A stretch of 64,000 nucleotides of DNA. Origin: an uncultured Colwellia sp. (GTDB lineage Bacteria > Pseudomonadota > Gammaproteobacteria > Enterobacterales > Alteromonadaceae). Both the position numbers and the translations under genes were made by a program. Numbering within the stretch: position 1 is the first letter of the stretch; each line of letters opens with the position of its first letter. The notes under the pieces were generated by a model. That model searched no databases. It saw only the letters and a list, made by a program, of their open reading frames with translations, and was not told the origin of the DNA. Positions 59,958 through 64,000 of the stretch are shown piece by piece. Where the stretch lies: NCBI GenBank assembly GCA_913058395.1, contig CAJXQI010000011.1:98826-162825 (forward strand), given 5' to 3'.

Positions 59958-61085
59958 TCAGCCAACTAAAGCTAACAATATACCTGCTGCAACAGCAGAG
60001 CCTAATACACCAGCAACATTTGGTCCCATTGCGTGCATCAGTAAGAAATTATGCGGATTAGCCTCTAAGCCAACCTTATTAGCAACACGTGCAGCCATAG
60101 GTACTGCAGAAACACCAGCGGCACCAATAAGTGGGTTAACTTTATCTTTTGATAATTTATTCATTAGCTTCGCCATAAGTACACCAGTAGCTGTACCAAT
60201 AGAAAATGCTACCGCTCCAAGCGCTAGTATACCCAATGTTTTTGCATTCAAAAATTGCTCTGCACTAAGTTTAGAACCTACACCTAAACCTAAGAATATA
60301 GTAACAATGTTAATCAACTCGTTCTGTGCGGTAGAGCTTAAGCGGTCTACAACACCACATTCACGCATCAAATTACCTAAGCAAAACATGCCAACTAATG
60401 GCGTTGCAGCAGGCAAAAAGAATATCGTCATCAGTAGCACAGCAAGTGGGAAGATGATTTTCTCAACACGTGTCACATGACGCAATTGTGCCATTTCAAT
60501 TTTACGTTCATCTTCAGTAGTTAATGCTCGCATAATCGGCGGTTGAATAATTGGTACTAATGCCATATAAGAATATGCGGCGACCGCTATTGCACCAAGT
60601 AAATCAGGTGCTAACTTTGAAGCTAAAAAGATTGCTGTTGGACCATCAGCACCACCGATAATTGCTATTGCTGAAGCATCTTTCATTGAGAAGTCTAAAC
60701 CGACATAATTCAACGCTATAGCACCAAATAAGGTAGCAAAAATACCGAACTGTGCGGCGGCGCCTAATAATAAGGTTTTAGGGTTGGCGATCAAAGCGCC
60801 AAAATCAGTCATCGCGCCAACACCCATAAATATTAATAATGGGAATATGCCAGTATCAATACCTGCATAGTAAATGTAATGCAGTAAACCGCCAACTTCT
60901 GAAAAGCCAGCGACTGGGATGTTGGTTAAAATAGCACCAAAACCCATAGGCACAAGTAATAATGGTTCAAAATTACGTGCGATAGCAAGGTAAAGTAAAC
61001 CACTGCCAACTAACATCATGATGACTTGGCCTAACTCAAAGTTTGCTAAGCCTGTAGACATCCATAATACTTTTAATGATTCCAT
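59958..61085 (-). CDS. oadB: Na+-translocating oxaloacetate decarboxylase beta subunit
   Basis: 375 residues, nine or more membrane segments. It has [106 protein letters not shown] (the conserved region with the Na+-binding Asp) and [26 protein letters not shown]. It decarboxylates carboxybiotin coupled to Na+ export. It is the last gene of oadGAB, eight bases after oadA. Confidence 0.96.
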   Translation of the reverse strand: MESLKVLWMSTGLANFELGQVIMMLVGSGLLYLAIARNFEPLLLVPMGFGAILTNIPVAGFSEVGGLLHYIYYAGIDTGIFPLLIFMGVGAMTDFGALIANPKTLLLGAAAQFGIFATLFGAIALNYVGLDFSMKDASAIAIIGGADGPTAIFLASKLAPDLLGAIAVAAYSYMALVPIIQPPIMRALTTEDERKIEMAQLRHVTRVEKIIFPLAVLLMTIFFLPAATPLVGMFCLGNLMRECGVVDRLSSTAQNELINIVTIFLGLGVGSKLSAEQFLNAKTLGILALGAVAFSIGTATGVLMAKLMNKLSKDKVNPLIGAAGVSAVPMAARVANKVGLEANPHNFLLMHAMGPNVAGVLGSAVAAGILLALVG

Positions 61086-61093
61086 GAGTTATC

Positions 61094-62875
61094 CTATACC
61101 AAGCTTAACAAGGTATCACCAACGGCAACTGAATCACCTTCTCTGATGTTTACCGTCGATATTTCACCTGCTTTGGTTGCACGGATCTCAGTTTCCATTT
61201 TCATCGCTTCCATGATGATAACAACATCGCCTTCTTCAACTTCATCACCTTCATTCACTAGCACTTTAAAAATGTTACCCGCTAGTGGTGCATTTAAAGG
61301 CTCTCCACCTGCTGAGCTTGCAGCAACTGGTGCACTTGTAGATGCTTGAATGTTCTCAATTGAACCACCTGGTGCGACAACAACATCATAAACTTTGCCA
61401 TCAACACTTACCGCATAACTTTCAGGTGCAGTATTAACTGAACTTGCAACAGGAGCACTATTGGCAACAGTTTTATTGGTAGACGGTTTACAAGGCGCAG
61501 GCTCAAAAGCGTCAGGGTTATTGCGATTTTCTAAGAACTTCAAACCTATTTGTGGAAACAAAGCATAGGTTAATACGTCGTCAATGGTATCGTCAGCCAA
61601 AGAAATGCTTTTCTCTGCAGCAATTTCTTGTAATTCAACTGAAAGCTTGTCCATTTCTGGGTCAAGCAAATCAGCAGGACGACAGGTAATAGCGTCTTTA
61701 CCATCCAATACTCTTTCTTGTAGCTCAGCATTAACCTCAGCTGCTGTTGTACCGTATTCGCCTTTGAGAACACCTGCGGTTTCTTTAGTAATGGTTTTAT
61801 AACGTTCGCCAGTTAATACGTTAAGTACTGCTTGCGTACCAACAATTTGTGATGTTGGCGTGACTAAAGGAATATATCCTAGGTCTTTACGCACTTTTGG
61901 AATTTCAGTTAAAACTTCATCAAGCTTATCAGCAGCACCTTGCTCCTTAAGCTGGCTTTCCATATTAGTTAACATGCCACCTGGCACTTGAGCTAACAAT
62001 ATACGGGCGTCAATGCCACGTAAACTACCTTCAAATTGCGCATATTTTTCACGAACCTCACGAAAGTAAGTCGCAACTTCCGCTAACTTAACCATATCTA
62101 AACCAGTATCACGTTGCGTGCCTTCAACAATAGAAACAATAGTCTCTGTTGGTGAATGACCATAAGTCATACTCATTGAAGAAATAGCGGTATCAATAAC
62201 ATCGATGTCCGCATCAATGGCTTTCATGTGCGTTGCAACGCTTAAACCGGTTGTTGCATGACAATGCAAGGCAATAGGCAAGGCGACAGTTTCTTTCAAT
62301 CGACCAATAAGCTCAGCAGCATCGTAAGGCTTTAATAAACCAGCCATATCTTTAATACATAAAGAATGCGCGCCCATGTCTTCAAGCTGCTTGGCCATTG
62401 TTAACCAGCCTTCGAGTGTATGCACTGGGCTTTCGGTATAACTCAATGTTCCTTGAGCGTGAGCACCAACTTTTACCGCCGATTTTATTGCTGTTTCCAA
62501 GTTGCGTACATCGTTCATTGCATCAAAAATTCTAAATACATCAATACCATTAACGTGCGCACGTTCAACAAACTTTTCTACCACATCATCTGCATAATGA
62601 CGGTAGCCTAAAATATTTTGACCACGAAACAACATTTGTTGCTTAGTTTTTGGCATTGCTTTTTTCAGTGCTCTAATACGTTCCCAAGGATCTTCACCTA
62701 AATAACGGATACAAGAATCAAACGTTGCCCCACCCCATGATTCGATTGACCAATAGCCGATATCATCCATTTTAGCTGCAATGGGTAGCATATCTTCTAA
62801 ACGTAAACGTGTGGCAAGCAATGATTGATGGCCGTCGCGTAATACGACTTCAGTTATTCCTAGAGGCTTGGTCAT
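61094..62875 (-). CDS. oadA: Oxaloacetate decarboxylase alpha subunit (biotin-containing)
   Basis: About 593 residues. The carboxyltransferase TIM barrel has [55 protein letters not shown] sequence and [15 protein letters not shown] with HCHATTGLS (metal ligands). A Pro/Ala linker follows, and the biotinyl domain has [13 protein letters not shown], whose Lys near residue 560 carries biotin. It transfers CO2 from oxaloacetate to biotin. Two in-frame ATGs occur at 62881 and 62875; AGGA is seven bases before the second and only one base before the first, so I use 62875. Confidence 0.96.
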   Translation of the reverse strand: MTKPLGITEVVLRDGHQSLLATRLRLEDMLPIAAKMDDIGYWSIESWGGATFDSCIRYLGEDPWERIRALKKAMPKTKQQMLFRGQNILGYRHYADDVVEKFVERAHVNGIDVFRIFDAMNDVRNLETAIKSAVKVGAHAQGTLSYTESPVHTLEGWLTMAKQLEDMGAHSLCIKDMAGLLKPYDAAELIGRLKETVALPIALHCHATTGLSVATHMKAIDADIDVIDTAISSMSMTYGHSPTETIVSIVEGTQRDTGLDMVKLAEVATYFREVREKYAQFEGSLRGIDARILLAQVPGGMLTNMESQLKEQGAADKLDEVLTEIPKVRKDLGYIPLVTPTSQIVGTQAVLNVLTGERYKTITKETAGVLKGEYGTTAAEVNAELQERVLDGKDAITCRPADLLDPEMDKLSVELQEIAAEKSISLADDTIDDVLTYALFPQIGLKFLENRNNPDAFEPAPCKPSTNKTVANSAPVASSVNTAPESYAVSVDGKVYDVVVAPGGSIENIQASTSAPVAASSAGGEPLNAPLAGNIFKVLVNEGDEVEEGDVVIIMEAMKMETEIRATKAGEISTVNIREGDSVAVGDTLLSLV

Positions 62876-62884
62876 GGTCATGTC

Positions 62885-63157
62885 CTATTTCTGTGCAGAG
62901 TGTTGTTGACGATATTGCGTAACCGCAGATGAGATTGCTGCGACGACAGCCGGTGAAACACCTTTACCGTCTTGCTTTTTATTATTCTTTTTACTTTGAG
63001 CTTTATTTTCGACAATGGCATCTGGATATTTTTTTGCTAGTCGCACTAAAACCGTGTTGATAAAAATAATCAATAAACCTAAAAAGGCAAAAACAAAAAC
63101 CATTCCGGCAAGCATTAACGTACCCGCTTCAATGAATAAAGCTTGAAGATTTTCCAT
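62885..63157 (-). CDS. oadG: Oxaloacetate decarboxylase gamma subunit
   Basis: 90 residues: one membrane helix near the N-terminus (LMLAGMVFVFAFLGLLIIFINTVLVRLAKKYPD), a Lys/Asn-rich linker and a C-terminal segment (VSPAVVAAISSAVTQYRQQH) typical of OadG. It anchors the alpha subunit to the membrane-bound beta subunit. It is the first gene of oadGAB, read from the regulatory region at 63158-63400. Confidence 0.93.
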   Translation of the reverse strand: MENLQALFIEAGTLMLAGMVFVFAFLGLLIIFINTVLVRLAKKYPDAIVENKAQSKKNNKKQDGKGVSPAVVAAISSAVTQYRQQHSAQK

Positions 63158-63305
63158 TATTTCACTCTCAAGTAATTTTTATATAATTAGAATAATCACT
63201 CCAATATGTAAAAAGCAAACAAATTTTAACATTTTGGCTAAAAAAAATAATGTCAAGACCAAATCGTACGTAAAACAGGCTGTTTTTAATGTTTTTTCAT
63301 GTTTA

Positions 63306-63399
63306 TTATATACAATAATGATATACAAGCATTATTGTATACAATATCAAAGCCATGAATAGCGGGTATCACAACACGAAAACCACAAATAATATACAA
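63306..63399. promoter_or_regulatory. TATACAA repeat cluster with 12-bp inverted repeat upstream of oadGAB
   Basis: TATACAATAATG (63309-63320) and CATTATTGTATA (63330-63341) form a perfect inverted repeat. ATTGTATACAAT (63334-63345) is itself a perfect palindrome. TATACAA occurs four times (63309, 63322, 63338, 63393). Palindromes of the TTGTATACAA type are bound by some GntR-family regulators. The block lies about 150-240 bases upstream of oadG. Confidence 0.65.
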
Positions 63400-63912
63400 T
63401 ATCCAATATTAAATAACTTAACCAAGCAGTCAGTTTAACCTGTTTAAAAAGCCAACAAAAGAAGAGAAAAGATCACACTAAAACACGCATATATGAAAGT
63501 TCAAAAGCGCATAATTACAGTTATATTACAAAATAGTAAAACTCTCGATTAACTCACCCTATCACAAGTTGTGAATACCTAATGTTGAAATGCGCCCAAT
63601 AATGTAGGTAGTTGCGCAAAAGCGACAACAAAATAATGACACTTTGCGCTTGGTTAACACTAATTTTCATTCCTTCACCAAGGTATCGCCCTATAAAAAG
63701 CGGGCTAATTATCAGCGCCTTAGCATCTACATCAGGAGGAAATTAGACAATAAGTTATTGATCTAAAATTACTTATCAAAAATTGAGAATGATCGGTAGT
63801 AGAGTAGATATTTTTTAATTTAAAATTTTAATACCAAGCAAATAAAATAGCGATAAGCATGGCTTTTGATATTCGAAGAATAGTGAAGAGAAGTGTTGAT
63901 ATTTTATAGGCG

Positions 63913-63939
63913 AAAAAAAACCAGCCATAAGGCTGGTTT
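63913..63939 (-). terminator. Rho-independent terminator of the tRNA unit
   Basis: On the minus strand AAACCAGCC, loop TTAT, GGCTGGTTT is followed by a run of eight T residues in total, starting 8 bases past the CCA end of the tRNA. Confidence 0.93.
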
Positions 63940-63946
63940 CTCTATG

Positions 63947-64000
63947 TGGCGGACGCGGCAGGAGTCGAACCTGCGACCGCCTGGTTCGTAGCCAGGTACT
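63947..64000 (-). tRNA. tRNA-Arg (anticodon ACG), 5' part beyond the window
   Basis: Reading the minus strand, the anticodon arm CCTGG-CTACGAA-CCAGG gives anticodon ACG, followed by the T arm GCAGGTTCGACTCCTGC and the acceptor end GCGTCCGCCA with encoded CCA. This is the 3' 54 bases of an arginine tRNA reading CGN codons (wobble A normally deaminated to inosine). The D arm and 5' acceptor strand lie outside the window. tRNA-Arg(ACG) genes often occur in tandem arrays, so more copies may follow. Confidence 0.95.

Larger units (their letters stand above)
63158..63946. other. Long non-coding region upstream of oadGAB, before the tRNA
   Basis: About 790 bases without a credible gene. Its left part holds the TATACAA repeat cluster (63309-63399). 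The middle and right parts show only short frames without ribosome sites and no obvious structured RNA. The right end is the tRNA terminator. Confidence 0.6.

Noticed and set aside
63355..63438. 27-codon frame in the region right of oadG
   Set aside because: No ribosome-binding site and it runs through the TATACAA repeats; composition is that of non-coding DNA.

Overview
This window looks like chromosomal DNA of a marine, low-GC gammaproteobacterium of the order Alteromonadales. The Colwellia/Thalassotalea group of Colwelliaceae is my best guess, from the AT-rich codon usage and the gene set (IspF/TruD next to SurE/Pcm/NlpD/RpoS, OsmC-YcaO, DcaP porin, OadGAB, TmcA, NorR/NnrS/Hmp). I see no phage, insertion sequence, plasmid or CRISPR signature.

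Layout. 1-5061: a carbohydrate catabolic operon on the minus strand (Gfo/Idh/MocA oxidoreductase, TIM-barrel isomerase, MFS permease, exported TIM-barrel isomerase running off the left edge) and a divergent PAS-AraC regulator. 5147-10964: an OsmC-YcaO fusion, a DUF3667 membrane protein and a secreted GH63-type glycosidase preceded by phased 11-bp repeats. 11034-25828: a module for uptake and CoA activation of an unidentified carboxylate. It comprises a DcaP-type porin, a complete Liv-type ABC transporter, two different adenylate-forming CoA ligases and a hotdog thioesterase. Next to it are a sodium-symporter-fused hybrid histidine kinase (NahK/ErcS type) and a LuxR-type response regulator. An exact 16-bp motif lies upstream of both the kinase/porin pair and the response regulator gene.

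26030-38905: xdhC, recA with a textbook LexA-controlled promoter, divergent mutS, then the conserved stationary-phase/isoprenoid cluster read leftwards: ftsB, ispD, an ispF-truD gene fusion, surE, pcm, yqaA, nlpD, rpoS. 39286-46016: upp-uraA, then norR divergent from a NorR/sigma-54 operon encoding a 90-residue membrane protein, NnrS and flavohaemoglobin (nitric oxide detoxification). 46122-48033: a short run of small exported proteins and an HNH-like zinc protein, several with non-ATG starts, looking like accessory genes. 48243-53766: eno, pyrG, DUF4202, YbaN and an exported Shewanella-like phosphatase. 53804-56257: an ABC-2 exporter divergent from two tiny genes, with a perfect Fur-box palindrome between them. 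56282-63157: tmcA, a 59-residue protein, pdxH and the Na+-translocating oxaloacetate decarboxylase oadGAB. The right end is a non-coding stretch of about 790 bp with a cluster of TATACAA repeats, then the 3' part of a tRNA-Arg(ACG) on the minus strand.

Most of the window is ordinary chromosome. The parts most worth following are the porin/ABC/two-ligase/symporter-kinase module with its shared motif, the IspF-TruD fusion, the Fur-box microproteins, the small first gene of the NorR operon, and the repeat clusters upstream of the GH63 and oad genes. Functions are assigned by recognising motifs and family features by eye; no database search was run.
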